Positions 25,893 through 33,970 of a stretch of 64,000 nucleotides of DNA are shown here, one piece after another. The position numbers were made by a program, and so were the translations under genes. Origin of the DNA: an uncultured Acidobacteriota bacterium (lineage in GTDB: Bacteria > Acidobacteriota > Vicinamibacteria > Fen-336); the NCBI GenBank assembly GCA_902826455.1, contig CADEEV010000001.1, forward strand, positions 122,955-186,954, in the 5' to 3' direction. The stretch's first letter is position 1. The number at the start of each line of letters is the position of its first letter. A model generated the notes under the pieces. That model saw only the letters and a list, made by a program, of their open reading frames with translations, had not been told where the DNA came from and ran no database searches.

Positions 25893-26426
25893 CTAGCTTC
25901 CCTCCCAGGACACGTCCCAGTAGAGGTAGTCGCGCCAGCTGTCGGGGGCCTTGCCGAGGCCCAGGCTCAGCGTGAGATAGGGGTGGGCGTCGGGCCGCTT
26001 CGGCTTGCGGATCAGGTGCATGCCGGCATGCTCCGCCGTCCGGTCTCCCTTCCTGCGATTGCACGGGATGCAGCAGGTCACGATGTTGTCCCAGCCCTTG
26101 TGGCCGCCGCGGGCGACCGGGATCACGTGGTCGAAGGTGAGTTGCGCCGGTGGGAAGCGATGCCCGCAGTACTGACAGCGGTGGTCGTCCCGTGCATAGA
26201 CGTTGGCGCGCGAGAACGGCACGTCGGAGAAGGCCCGTTTCATACGGACGTGACGGAGGAGGCGAAGCACCGAAGGCAGCTTCACTCGCACCGTGACGCC
26301 GCGGATCTCCCGCTCGTGTACCGCAAGGACCTCGACTTTCCCCTGAAAGAGGAGCGTGATGGCTTTTTGCCATGGAACGATCCTCAGCGGCTCGTACGAC
26401 GCATTGAGGACGAGCGTCTGTTCCAT
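25893..26426 (-). CDS. HNH endonuclease-domain protein
   Basis: A 177-residue protein. The N-terminus MEQTLVLNASYEPLRIVPW and the HNH domain with CQYCGHRF, LTFDHVIPVARGGHKGWDN and CCIPCNRRKG (two zinc CxxC pairs and the HNH histidine/asparagines) define a widespread single-copy bacterial family. The presumed activity is nicking or cleaving DNA. It is found outside restriction or phage clusters, as here, and its cellular role is not established. The ATG at 26426 is chosen because the family starts exactly there; the longer open frame lies across the promoter region. Confidence 0.88.
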   Translation of the reverse strand: MEQTLVLNASYEPLRIVPWQKAITLLFQGKVEVLAVHEREIRGVTVRVKLPSVLRLLRHVRMKRAFSDVPFSRANVYARDDHRCQYCGHRFPPAQLTFDHVIPVARGGHKGWDNIVTCCIPCNRRKGDRTAEHAGMHLIRKPKRPDAHPYLTLSLGLGKAPDSWRDYLYWDVSWEGS

Positions 26427-26444
26427 GGCTCGAGTCCGGAAAAA

Positions 26445-26473
26445 ATTGTGCGCCGGGCACCAGGCACTGTCAA
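26445..26473 (-). promoter_or_regulatory. Sigma-70 promoter of the HNH gene
   Basis: Minus strand TTGACA (26468-26473, perfect) and CACAAT (26445-26450) with a 17-base spacer, 18 bases before the ATG. It stands back to back with the promoter of the PfkB kinase gene. Confidence 0.65.
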
Positions 26474-26496
26474 GGAGCGCCCCCCGGACGAAGTCG

Positions 26497-26526
26497 TTGA
26501 CCCGCGCTGAAAGCGGCCCGTACAAT
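26497..26526 (+). promoter_or_regulatory. Sigma-70 promoter of the PfkB kinase gene
   Basis: TTGACC (26497-26502, 5/6) and TACAAT (26521-26526, 5/6) with an 18-base spacer, 17 bases before the GTG start. Divergent from the HNH promoter. Confidence 0.65.
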
Positions 26527-26543
26527 CGCCTCCAAGAGCACGC

Positions 26544-27503
26544 GTGAGCCACGAGGTCCTTGCGTTCGGCGAAGCCCTCCTGCGGCTGCAGCCCGCGTCG
26601 GACGACCGCCTCGAGGAGGCCGGTCTCTTCCACGCCTACGTCGGAGGCGCCGAGCTCAACACCTGCTACGCCCTCGCGAGCCTCGGCCGGGACGTGGCAT
26701 GGTTCTCGGTGCTCCCCGAGAACGTCCTGGGCCGTCGCGTGCTCCGCCACCTGCGGGCCTCGGGCGCCGACGTGTCCCTGGTGCGCACGGCGCCCGGCCG
26801 TCTCGGCACCTACTGGGTCGAGCACGGCCGGGAGCCCCGTTCGATCGAGGTGCTCTACGATCGGAAGGAGTCGACGGTGTGTCGCGTGCGGCGCGAGGAC
26901 GCGCCCTGGGACGCGCTCAAGGCGGCCCGCATCTTCTACGTGTCGGGCATCACGCCGGCGCTCTCCCCGGCGACGCGTGAGCTCGCCTTCGAGATGGCCG
27001 AGACGGCTCGCGCGGCGGGAGTCACGGTCGCGACCGATCTCAACTTCCGCTCGCGGCTGTGGAGCGCCGGCGACGCGGCCCCCGTCCTCGAGCGGCTCGC
27101 GCGCAGCGCCGACATCGTGATCGCCACGGAGGACGACCTACGCACGCTGTACGGTCTCGAGGGAGAACGAGACGACGTGGCCCGGCGCGCCCAGGAGCGC
27201 TTCGGCTCTGCGACGCTCGTCGTGACCTGCGGCAGCGACGGCGGCGTCTCGGTGCGCCGCGGTTCGGACCAGGTGCGGCGCTGCGGTCCGTTTCCGGTGA
27301 GCCGCATCGATCGCGTCGGAGCCGGCGACGGCTTCACGGCAGGCTTCCTCTACGCGACGCTCCTCGGCCGTGAGGAGCGCGCGCTCGACTACGGTCTCGC
27401 CCTCGCGGCGCTCAAGCACAGCATTCCCGGCGACACGCTCACCACGACGCCGGCGGAGCTCGAGACGATCCTCGCGCGCGACAGCCGGGAGATCCGCCGA
27501 TGA
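26544..27503 (+). CDS. PfkB-family sugar kinase (2-keto-3-deoxygluconate kinase-like)
   Basis: A 319-residue carbohydrate kinase. The N-terminal LAFGEALLRLQP, the substrate loop YVGGAELNTCYALASLGRD, the DLNFRSRLW motif and the C-terminal anion hole/catalytic aspartate RVGAGDGFTAGF place it in the PfkB family, nearest to KdgK-like kinases that phosphorylate 2-keto-3-deoxygluconate. The substrate is inferred only from overall resemblance; fructokinase or ribokinase activity is possible. The GTG start follows a strong promoter, with CAAGAG as a weak ribosome site. The next gene overlaps by 4 bases (ATGA). Confidence 0.85.
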   Translation: MSHEVLAFGEALLRLQPASDDRLEEAGLFHAYVGGAELNTCYALASLGRDVAWFSVLPENVLGRRVLRHLRASGADVSLVRTAPGRLGTYWVEHGREPRSIEVLYDRKESTVCRVRREDAPWDALKAARIFYVSGITPALSPATRELAFEMAETARAAGVTVATDLNFRSRLWSAGDAAPVLERLARSADIVIATEDDLRTLYGLEGERDDVARRAQERFGSATLVVTCGSDGGVSVRRGSDQVRRCGPFPVSRIDRVGAGDGFTAGFLYATLLGREERALDYGLALAALKHSIPGDTLTTTPAELETILARDSREIRR

Positions 27504-28054
27504 GCCGCTCGCGCCTCGCCGTCTCGTTCGGCGAGAAGCTGGCCCTGGACCTGCTCGTCGCCGAGGACGCGCCGCCGCTCGCCCAGGCCCTGGTCGTTCC
27601 CCAGGACGTGAACCTCATCCTGGGCGACGTCGAGCCCGTGGTCGACGACAGCCAGGTCGCGGAAGAGGTCGTCGGGGCGGCGGCGGGCTTCCGCCCCCGC
27701 CGGCTCGGAAGCCTCGTGATCCTGAGGCCGCGCGAGTCGCACCCCCTCGTCTTCCAGGCGATCGTCTACGACTTCAGCCGGACCCCGCCGACGTCCGAGG
27801 AGCCCGTGTTCGAGGCGCTGCTTGCTGCCCTCGAGGAGGCGCGGACGCGCGGGCTCGTGCGGATCGCGGTGCGCCCGATCGGGACGGCCCACGCCGGGCT
27901 CAGTCCCGTCGTGTTCCTGAAGCTGTTGACGCAGGTCTGCTACACGGCCGCGGAGCTCGGCACGAGCCTGAAGCGCGTATCGCTGCTGATCCCGTCGCCC
28001 GAGGAGCTCGAGCGCTACCAGGCCCTGCTGAAGGGCCTCGTCGAGAAGACCTAG
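27500..28054 (+). CDS. Hypothetical protein co-translated with the PfkB kinase
   Basis: A 184-residue cytoplasmic protein with no signal peptide or membrane segment. I do not recognise the family. The segment GLVRIAVRPIGTAHAGLSPV followed by a helix is faintly like the nucleotide-binding loop of macro domains, where an aliphatic strand ends in GTG and is followed by a glycine-rich turn. The N-terminal VSFGEKLALDLLVAEDAP and VNLILGDVEPVVDDSQVAEE would fit the first strand and loop only loosely. The start overlaps the kinase stop, so the two are likely produced together. It converges on the GAF gene with a 4-base overlap. Confidence 0.6.
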   Translation: MSRSRLAVSFGEKLALDLLVAEDAPPLAQALVVPQDVNLILGDVEPVVDDSQVAEEVVGAAAGFRPRRLGSLVILRPRESHPLVFQAIVYDFSRTPPTSEEPVFEALLAALEEARTRGLVRIAVRPIGTAHAGLSPVVFLKLLTQVCYTAAELGTSLKRVSLLIPSPEELERYQALLKGLVEKT

Positions 28055-29025
28055 CGGTCGCCGGCCGCGTGGCCGTAGGCGGCCGCCGCCCGCGACGCGT
28101 AGGCTTCCATCAGCATGTCGTCGGGCGTCGCTCCGTCCGGGTCGAACAGCACCAGGGTGCCCACGCGGGTCGTCTGGCTGGTGAGCGGCACCAGGTAGAT
28201 CTCCGTCGCGGGGAAGCTCACGCCGAGCGCGCGCGCCGCCGGCGCCGCGTCCGCGGCCTTGAGCCGTGCCGTGGCCTCCGGCTCGAGCAGCCGCGTGGTC
28301 GCCTTTCCCGTGGCGGCCTCGAGCCCGTCGCCGAGCGCCGCGTCGACGAGCGCCTTGCCGTCGCGCCGGATCGCGAGCAGCCCGCCGCTGTACCTGCCGA
28401 TCTGCACGGCGCCCTCGAGGATGACGCTCGCCAGCTCGCCGAGCGGCGCGCCGGCGAACACCGCCTGGTCCACCGCCACCACGCGCTCCATGAGCGCCGC
28501 GTAGCGCCGGATCTTCTCGAGGAGCCGGGCCTTCTGGATGGCGGCCGACGCGGAGAACGCCACGGCCCGGGCGCGATGCAGATCCTCTTCCTCGAACGGC
28601 TCGTCCTGGAGGCGCTCGAGGCTCAATGCTCCGATCGTCGTGCCTTCGACGAGGAGCGGGATGGCCACGGTCGTGGCGGCCGAGCCCTCCACGTTCCCGC
28701 GACGGAACAGCGTCTGCATCGTGCCGCCCGGCTCGCCCAGGGACAGCGTGCACGCGTCGTAAGCCACGATCTTCGCGAGCTGCTTCAGGACCTCTTCGAT
28801 CGTCTCCTCGAGGCGGGCCTGGCGGTTGATCGCCTCGAGGACCTCGCGGAGCGTCTCGGCCTCGATGCGCCGCTTGCGCTCGAGCTCCACCGGGAGCGTC
28901 GGATCGACGCGGCGCCTTTCCCGCGCGATCTCTTCGCGGGTCGCGTCCAGGACCTCGGCTCGCAGTTCGGCGGAGACACCGGCGAGCCGCGCTTCGAGCT
29001 CCCGGAGCAGCCGCTCGGTGTTCAT
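28051..29025 (-). CDS. GAF-domain signalling protein
   Basis: A 324-residue soluble protein with a basic, helical N-terminal stretch (about 1-65). A GAF domain follows (about 70-190, LEETIEEVLKQLAKIVAYDA, TTVAIPLLVEGTTIGALSLE), and then a second GAF-like domain (about 200-310, LASVILEGAVQIGRYSGGLL to TRVGTLVLFDPDG). There is no output domain such as PP2C, kinase or cyclase. It could be a sensor subunit for a separate effector. Its sequence style resembles the GAF pair of the phosphatase at 13.3 kb. The ATG at 29025 is preferred; a GTG three codons upstream (29034) is equally open. Confidence 0.75.
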   Translation of the reverse strand: MNTERLLRELEARLAGVSAELRAEVLDATREEIARERRRVDPTLPVELERKRRIEAETLREVLEAINRQARLEETIEEVLKQLAKIVAYDACTLSLGEPGGTMQTLFRRGNVEGSAATTVAIPLLVEGTTIGALSLERLQDEPFEEEDLHRARAVAFSASAAIQKARLLEKIRRYAALMERVVAVDQAVFAGAPLGELASVILEGAVQIGRYSGGLLAIRRDGKALVDAALGDGLEAATGKATTRLLEPEATARLKAADAAPAARALGVSFPATEIYLVPLTSQTTRVGTLVLFDPDGATPDDMLMEAYASRAAAAYGHAAGDR

Positions 29026-29069
29026 TCCGCGCACAGTGTAGCAGCCGAAAAGCGCACCGGCGCGACGGA

Positions 29070-29154
29070 TGGCGGAGGGCGAGGGATTCGAACCCCCAAA
29101 GGCTTGCGCCCGGGAGCTTTCAAGGCTCCTGCCTTACCGTTAGGCTAGCCCTCC
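29070..29154 (-). tRNA. tRNA-Ser (anticodon UGA)
   Basis: An 85-base class II tRNA on the minus strand including an encoded CCA end. Acceptor stem GGAGGGC pairs with GCCCTCC. The anticodon arm is GGAGC-CTTGAAA-GCTCC with anticodon TGA. The variable arm contains GGC-GCAA-GCC, and the T-arm carries TTCGAAT. A GATAAT box at 29171-29176 on the minus strand is a candidate -10 element 17 bases upstream. Confidence 0.95.
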
Positions 29155-29229
29155 GCGCGGCTTCGGGGCCATTATCGCCGCGCTTCGGGCTTCGTGGTAC
29201 GCTGTCTGTCCTTCAAGACGACCGCCCGC

Positions 29230-29322
<93 letters not shown>

Positions 29323-29326
29323 GACT

Positions 29327-29785
29327 CTAGGGCTCCTGCGGCAACGCCAGCGACGCCTGGCCGAAGAAGTAGCGCCAGCCGTTCGGCGTGCGCACGTAGG
29401 TGTCGCTGAACCAGAGCTTGCGGTCGAACGCCTTGCCGGCCTTCTGCCCCTTGATCCACAGCTTCGCGGTGACGACCGCGGTGTCGCCGGAGACGCGCAC
29501 CTTCTGCGTGCCTTCGACCTCGTCCTGCTTCTCCCAGGTGATGACCTTGCTGCGCGCTTCCTCGAGCAGGTCGGCCTTCGACTGGGTCGTACCGTTGCCG
29601 AGCACGAGCGTGAAGTCGTCGGCCAGGATGCGGCCCATCGTCGCGGCGTCGTTCGCCTTCACGGCGGCCTGGTACTCGGTGTCGAGGGCGGCGACGCTGG
29701 CCGCGTCGCGTTCCGGGGACGGATCGACGGCGGAGGTCATGAGCGCTCCCGTCGCGAAAAGCATGGAGAGAAGTGAAGTGGTCAT
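29327..29785 (-). CDS. Secreted SnoaL/NTF2-like (DUF4440) protein
   Basis: A 152-residue small protein with an N-terminal hydrophobic signal (MTTSLLSMLFATGALMTSAV) and an NTF2-like fold. The helix DTEYQAAVKANDAATMGRIL and LADDFTLVLGNGTTQSKADL, with the closing strands FSDTYVRTPNGWRYFFGQAS, match the DUF4440 group. Members are mostly of unknown function or act as small-molecule binding proteins or isomerases. The ATG at 29785 gives the signal peptide; the open frame runs on upstream without a better start. It ends 5 bases from the tRNA-Ser(GCU) 3' end, tail to tail. Confidence 0.75.
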   Translation of the reverse strand: MTTSLLSMLFATGALMTSAVDPSPERDAASVAALDTEYQAAVKANDAATMGRILADDFTLVLGNGTTQSKADLLEEARSKVITWEKQDEVEGTQKVRVSGDTAVVTAKLWIKGQKAGKAFDRKLWFSDTYVRTPNGWRYFFGQASLALPQEP

Positions 29786-29941
29786 GCGGAACAGTACGGT
29801 CGCGCGCTTCGTTCTACCCGCCGTTTTCGGACATGGTCGGTCGTGCACCTCCCGGGGCGACCCGCGGTCACCCGCTCGCGGGACGTGGTTCGAAGGGGTG
29901 CAGTAGGATGGCCCCACTTTCAAGGGCGAAGGGGAGGAATC

Positions 29942-30493
29942 ATGGCGAAGCGCATCGGGATGAAGTTCGGCGAGGCGATGGGGGTCGGCAGCGAGGACTG
30001 GCTCTGGACCGAGCCGGAGATCGCGATCGGCGAGCTGAACGGGCCGCTGGGGCAGTCCATGGCGAGCCTCATGGGACAGAGCGCCGGCTTCTCGCGCTTC
30101 TTCTGTCTCGTGGACGGCGGCAAGCAGGTGAAGCCCGTGACCCTGATGGTCCCGAAGGTGCACCTCAAGAAGACGATCGACGTCCAGATCTTCGGCGGGC
30201 CGGTGCAGGCCGGGATCGCGGACGGCGTCCTCGACGCCGTGGAGTCGGGGCTCATCCCGAAGAACCAGGTCGAGGACATCGGCATCATCTGCCTGGTGTG
30301 GATCGACCCGCGCCTGTCGACGATGAAGGACGCCGACTTCAACGAGATCTACCGCAACAACCGCTCCGCGATGAAGGAAGCGATCGAGAAGGCGCTCACG
30401 GGCAAGCCGTCGGTCAAGGACCTGTTGAAGGAAGACCGCCGCAAGCCGCGGCACATGTACTTCAACGCCGAAAAGGACCGCTGGCAGTTCTAG
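29942..30493 (+). CDS. Divergent formaldehyde-activating-enzyme (Fae) homologue lacking the catalytic histidine
   Basis: A 183-residue Fae-family protein. The fold signature is clear (GPLGQSMASLMG, MVPKVHLKKTIDVQIFGGPV, AGIADGVLDAVESGLIPKNQ, IEKALTGKPSVKDLL). Fae condenses formaldehyde with H4MPT, using a histidine in [11 protein letters not shown]. Here the corresponding region reads WLWTEPEIAIG, so glutamate 24 stands where the histidine should be, and two residues are inserted. It therefore belongs with the divergent Fae paralogues of unknown role found in methylotrophs. The start is the ATG at 29942 with GGAGGAA upstream. It sits at the left end of the H4MPT locus, convergent with the beta-RFAP synthase gene. 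Confidence 0.85.
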   Translation: MAKRIGMKFGEAMGVGSEDWLWTEPEIAIGELNGPLGQSMASLMGQSAGFSRFFCLVDGGKQVKPVTLMVPKVHLKKTIDVQIFGGPVQAGIADGVLDAVESGLIPKNQVEDIGIICLVWIDPRLSTMKDADFNEIYRNNRSAMKEAIEKALTGKPSVKDLLKEDRRKPRHMYFNAEKDRWQF

Positions 30494-30496
30494 CGG

Positions 30497-31426
30497 CTAC
30501 TCCGACCAGCAGCGCGCGCCGCCGTTGGCGAAGCCGGTGACGACAACGGCGCCGCGGCCGGCCAGGCGATGGGCGACGGCCGCGGCGCTCGCTTCGTCGG
30601 GAAACAGGCCGAAGACGGCGGGCCCCCACGACGACTGGCCGGCTCCGGCGGCTCCCATCGCGAGCATGTCGGCCACGAGCGCAGCGGCCGGGGCGCTCGC
30701 GAAACGATCGCCCTGGACCGGCGCGAACATCTCGCCGACCAGGACCTGGACCTCCGTCACCGCGCGGCCGAAGGACGGCAGGTCCGCCTCGGCCAGGGCC
30801 GGCAGGACGCCCATCAGAACGCGGTGCGCGATGCGCTCGACGAGCGACGCCGGCGGCGGCGGCAACTCGCGGAACGCGCGCTCCTCCGCCTGGCCCGAGA
30901 GACCGGCCTCCACCTCGGGGATCACGAGCACGGCGCGCCAGGCCTCCGGCATCGCCCGGCGCAACAGCAGGGTCGCCGGGGTCTCGCGACCGGAGCGCCG
31001 GCCGCCCTCGAGCAGGAAGCCTCCCTGCTCGAACGCCCACGTGCCGATCGCCGAGCGTTGGGCCCGACCCACGGCCGTCGCGAGGCCTGCGGCGTCGCGC
31101 GGTGTGTCGAACAGCTCCGCGAGGGCTCGCGCGGTCGCGAGCGCCAGCTGGGTGCCGGAGCCGAGGCCCGCGTGAGTCGGAATGCCGCGCCGCAGGCTGA
31201 GGTGCGCTCCGCCCGGGATGCGGTGGTATCCGAGGAAGCGGCGCGCGAACTCCGTTACCCGAAGGGCGTCCTCACCGTCCACCACGAGCGTGGCCGCCGG
31301 TCGTGCCTCGAGCCGCAGGGATGGCGCTTGCAGCGCCGCTCCGAGGCCCCCGAAGCGGCGGCCGAGATCGCCGCGCAGGTCGAGGACGCCAAGATGCAGG
31401 CGGGCGGGCGCTTCCACGACGACCAT
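30497..31426 (-). CDS. Beta-ribofuranosylaminobenzene 5'-phosphate synthase homologue
   Basis: A 309-residue GHMP-superfamily protein that begins VVVEAPARLHLGVLDLRGDL and has the GHMP loop RGIPTHAGLGSGTQLALA at about residues 80-98, both typical of beta-RFAP synthase. That enzyme joins p-aminobenzoate to phosphoribosyl pyrophosphate with loss of CO2, the first committed step of H4MPT synthesis. The ATG is 5 bases after the DUF447 stop. Genes for p-aminobenzoate synthesis (pabB, pabA) lie immediately upstream in the same operon, which fits this substrate well. Confidence 0.88.
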   Translation of the reverse strand: MVVVEAPARLHLGVLDLRGDLGRRFGGLGAALQAPSLRLEARPAATLVVDGEDALRVTEFARRFLGYHRIPGGAHLSLRRGIPTHAGLGSGTQLALATARALAELFDTPRDAAGLATAVGRAQRSAIGTWAFEQGGFLLEGGRRSGRETPATLLLRRAMPEAWRAVLVIPEVEAGLSGQAEERAFRELPPPPASLVERIAHRVLMGVLPALAEADLPSFGRAVTEVQVLVGEMFAPVQGDRFASAPAAALVADMLAMGAAGAGQSSWGPAVFGLFPDEASAAAVAHRLAGRGAVVVTGFANGGARCWSE

Positions 31427-31431
31427 CCGGC

Positions 31432-32001
31432 TCAACGCCCGGTCTCGAGCGCCGTGGCCTCGGCGGCGACGAACGCCTCGAGCCGCGCCATCGCCTCGTG
31501 TTCGCGAGGCCCAGCCGTCTTGTCGACGATCACCCGCAGCCGCCGGTACTCCGCCTGGATCTCGCCGATCGGCAGCAGGCGCGTGCGGGTCGCGAGGATC
31601 GTGGCCTCGAGCACGGCTCCCCGCGCGCGGTTGTAGCCCATGAACTCCCGGCGAAAGCCGCGGTGCACCACGTCGCAGGTGAAACGCGCCCGGGGCTCGT
31701 GGGTCTCGGCGTCGCGCACCCGCAGCTCGCGCCACGAGCAGGCCGCCTCGAGCACGACGCCGCGCACGAGCGTCGCCGGCGCCGAGGGGAACGTGGGCGA
31801 GGTGAGCGCCGCCTCCACGTAGAAGAGGACGTCGTCGACGAGGTTCACGACCGCCTCGGGGCCCGCTTGCAGGTTCCGGAACGTCGCGGTCTCGCGGTAG
31901 GGCTTGAGCACGATCTGCGCGTCGGCCCATTCCACCCCCATCGGCGCGACGTTCGGCGTGCCGGCGGCGTCCACGGTCGTCACCAGGGTCTCGAGGATCA
32001 T
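31432..32001 (-). CDS. DUF447 protein of the H4MPT locus
   Basis: A 189-residue protein of the DUF447 family: the start [20 protein letters not shown] and [20 protein letters not shown], then [14 protein letters not shown], resemble a split-barrel flavin-binding domain. A helical C-terminal part follows. The family occurs in methanogens and in bacteria that make H4MPT, nearly always with cofactor genes, but its reaction is not established. FMN-dependent reduction of a pterin or furan precursor is a plausible guess only. The ATG overlaps the pabA stop (ATGA), and the stop is 5 bases before the beta-RFAP synthase ATG, so it is tightly coupled to that pathway. Confidence 0.82.
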   Translation of the reverse strand: MILETLVTTVDAAGTPNVAPMGVEWADAQIVLKPYRETATFRNLQAGPEAVVNLVDDVLFYVEAALTSPTFPSAPATLVRGVVLEAACSWRELRVRDAETHEPRARFTCDVVHRGFRREFMGYNRARGAVLEATILATRTRLLPIGEIQAEYRRLRVIVDKTAGPREHEAMARLEAFVAAEATALETGR

Positions 32002-32579
32002 GCTGCCCGTGCGCGGCGCAGCGCGAGGAAGTTCCGGAGCAGGGCGTGACCGTGCTCGGTCAGCACCGACTCCGGGTGGAACTGCACGCCCCACACGGGC
32101 CACTCGCGGTGACGCAGCGCCATGACCTCGTCGTCGGGCGTCGTCGCCACGACCTCGAGACTCGCCGGCAGGCCGTCGCGTTCCACGATCAGCGAGTGAT
32201 AGCGCGTGGCGTCGAACGGGCTCGGCAGGCCGGCGAAGATCCCCTTCCCGTCGTGATGGATGGGGGACGTCTTGCCGTGGCGTGGATGGGCGGCGCGCGT
32301 CACCCGACCGCCCAGGGCGTCGGCCAGGCACTGATGGCCGAGGCACACCCCGAGGATGGGGATCGTGGCGCCGAACTCGGCGATCACCCGGTTCGAGATG
32401 CCGGCCTCGCGCGGCGTGCAGGGGCCGGGAGACACGACGATCGCGTCGGGCTTCGAGGCCGCGATCTCCTCGAGCGTGATCGCGTCGTTGCGCTTCACGA
32501 GGGTCTCTTCGCCGAGCTCGCGCACGTAGCGCGCGAGGTTGTGGACGAACGAGTCGTAGTTGTCGATCAGCAGGATCAC
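31998..32579 (-). CDS. pabA: Aminodeoxychorismate synthase glutaminase subunit
   Basis: A 193-residue class I glutamine amidotransferase. The N-terminus [20 protein letters not shown], the nucleophile motif [11 protein letters not shown], and the histidine-glutamate pair in [15 protein letters not shown] form the catalytic triad. It supplies ammonia to PabB for aminodeoxychorismate; the same protein type also serves anthranilate synthase (TrpG), and dual use cannot be excluded. The GTG start at 32577-32579 overlaps the pabB stop. Its position between pabB and beta-RFAP synthase points to p-aminobenzoate for H4MPT. Confidence 0.92.
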   Translation of the reverse strand: MILLIDNYDSFVHNLARYVRELGEETLVKRNDAITLEEIAASKPDAIVVSPGPCTPREAGISNRVIAEFGATIPILGVCLGHQCLADALGGRVTRAAHPRHGKTSPIHHDGKGIFAGLPSPFDATRYHSLIVERDGLPASLEVVATTPDDEVMALRHREWPVWGVQFHPESVLTEHGHALLRNFLALRRARAA

Positions 32580-33970
32580 GAAGAGACGCCCTCGAGGGCG
32601 GCCGCCATGCCGCGGGCCTTGTCCAGGGTCTCGTCGTACTCGCGGGCGGGGTCGGAGTCGGCCACGATGCCGCCGCCCGCCTGCACGTAGGCCCGGCCGC
32701 CGGTGACGACGAAGGTGCGGATCGCGATGCTCGTGTCCATGGCGCCACCGAACGAGAGGTAGCCGAGGGATCCCGTATACACCCCGCGCCGCGTGGGCTC
32801 GAGCTCCGCGATGATCTCCATCGCCCGGACCTTCGGCGCGCCCGTGATGGAGCCGCCGGGCCACGTCGCGCGCAGCAGGTCCACGGGGCCCAGGCCCGCA
32901 CGCAGCTGGCCCACGATGGTCGACACGAGGTGATGGACCGTCGCGTAGCGCTCGACGCGGCACAGCTCGGGAACCTCGACCGTGCCGTCGCGGCAGACCT
33001 TCGAGAGGTCGTTGCGCAAGAGGTCCACGATCATCACGTTCTCGGCGCGATCCTTCTCGCTCCCGGCGAGCGCCTCGCCGAGCGCCCAGTCGTGGCGCGG
33101 GCTCAGGCCCCGGGGCGAGGTGCCCTTGATGGGGCGGGTCTCGACGCGGTCGCCGGTCAGGAGCAGGAAGCGCTCGGGCGAGGCGCTCACGATCTGGGCC
33201 GGCCCGATGTCGAAGTAGCCTGCGAAGGGCGCGGGGTTGCGCTCCCGCAGCCGCCGATAGAGGGCGAACGCCGGCTCGTCGATCGGCGCTTCGAGGCGCT
33301 GCGAGACGTTGGCCTGGAAGATGTCCCCGGCCAGGATGTACTCCCGCGTGCGGGCCACCGCCGCCTCGAACCCGCCGCGCGTGAACGTCGAGACCAGCTC
33401 GGGAAGCTCCGCGACGGGATGCGTCGCCGCCCGCGGCCCTGAAAGGGGGCGTCGCGACGTCTGCGGCGCGCTGCGTGGCGGCCCGGCCAGCCGTGCCTTC
33501 ACCGCGTCCGCGCGGAGCTGGGCCCGGCGCGCCGCGGCTTCGCCGCGGTCGGGGAAGCCGCTCGAGAACAGCCACGTCCTCTCGCGCTCGTGGTCCCAGG
33601 CGAGCGTCCAGTCGTAGAGCCCGAGGCACAGCTCCGGAAGCCCGAGGTCGTCGAGCTTCGGCCAGGGGAGACGCTCGAGGCGATGACCGAGGTCGTAGCC
33701 CAGGTAGCCCGCGACACCCGCCTGGAACGGCGGCAGATCCGGGAGGCTCTCGACGCGGAACGTCGCGAGGGACTCCTCGAGCGCCGCGAAAGGATCCGCG
33801 GGACCACCGCCCTCGAGGACCTGCCAGGGATCCGCCGCGAGGAACGAATAGCGCGCCGCGCCCGTGCCGGGTCGTGCGCTCTCGAGGAGCAGGGGATAGG
33901 GAAGATCGAGGAAGCGCGCGCAGGCGTCGGCCGGCGAGGGCGCGGCGTCGAGCTCGAACGCCAGGCTCAA
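32576..33970 (-). CDS. pabB: Aminodeoxychorismate synthase component I
   Basis: A 464-residue chorismate-binding enzyme that aminates chorismate to 4-amino-4-deoxychorismate. Characteristic segments are [55 protein letters not shown] (lysine of the PIKGT motif of PabB), [15 protein letters not shown] and [17 protein letters not shown]. The PIKGT signature favours PabB over TrpE. The TTG start at 33970 overlaps the TGA of the preceding dihydropteroate-synthase-like gene; longer versions run inside that gene. No pabC lyase is in the window. Confidence 0.92.
   Translation of the reverse strand: MSLAFELDAAPSPADACARFLDLPYPLLLESARPGTGAARYSFLAADPWQVLEGGGPADPFAALEESLATFRVESLPDLPPFQAGVAGYLGYDLGHRLERLPWPKLDDLGLPELCLGLYDWTLAWDHERERTWLFSSGFPDRGEAAARRAQLRADAVKARLAGPPRSAPQTSRRPLSGPRAATHPVAELPELVSTFTRGGFEAAVARTREYILAGDIFQANVSQRLEAPIDEPAFALYRRLRERNPAPFAGYFDIGPAQIVSASPERFLLLTGDRVETRPIKGTSPRGLSPRHDWALGEALAGSEKDRAENVMIVDLLRNDLSKVCRDGTVEVPELCRVERYATVHHLVSTIVGQLRAGLGPVDLLRATWPGGSITGAPKVRAMEIIAELEPTRRGVYTGSLGYLSFGGAMDTSIAIRTFVVTGGRAYVQAGGGIVADSDPAREYDETLDKARGMAAALEGVSS

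Noticed and set aside
25893-26426. HNH protein as a homing endonuclease or part of a mobile element
   Set aside because: No intron, intein, inverted repeats or recombinase nearby; the N-terminus is that of a common chromosomal family with its own promoter.
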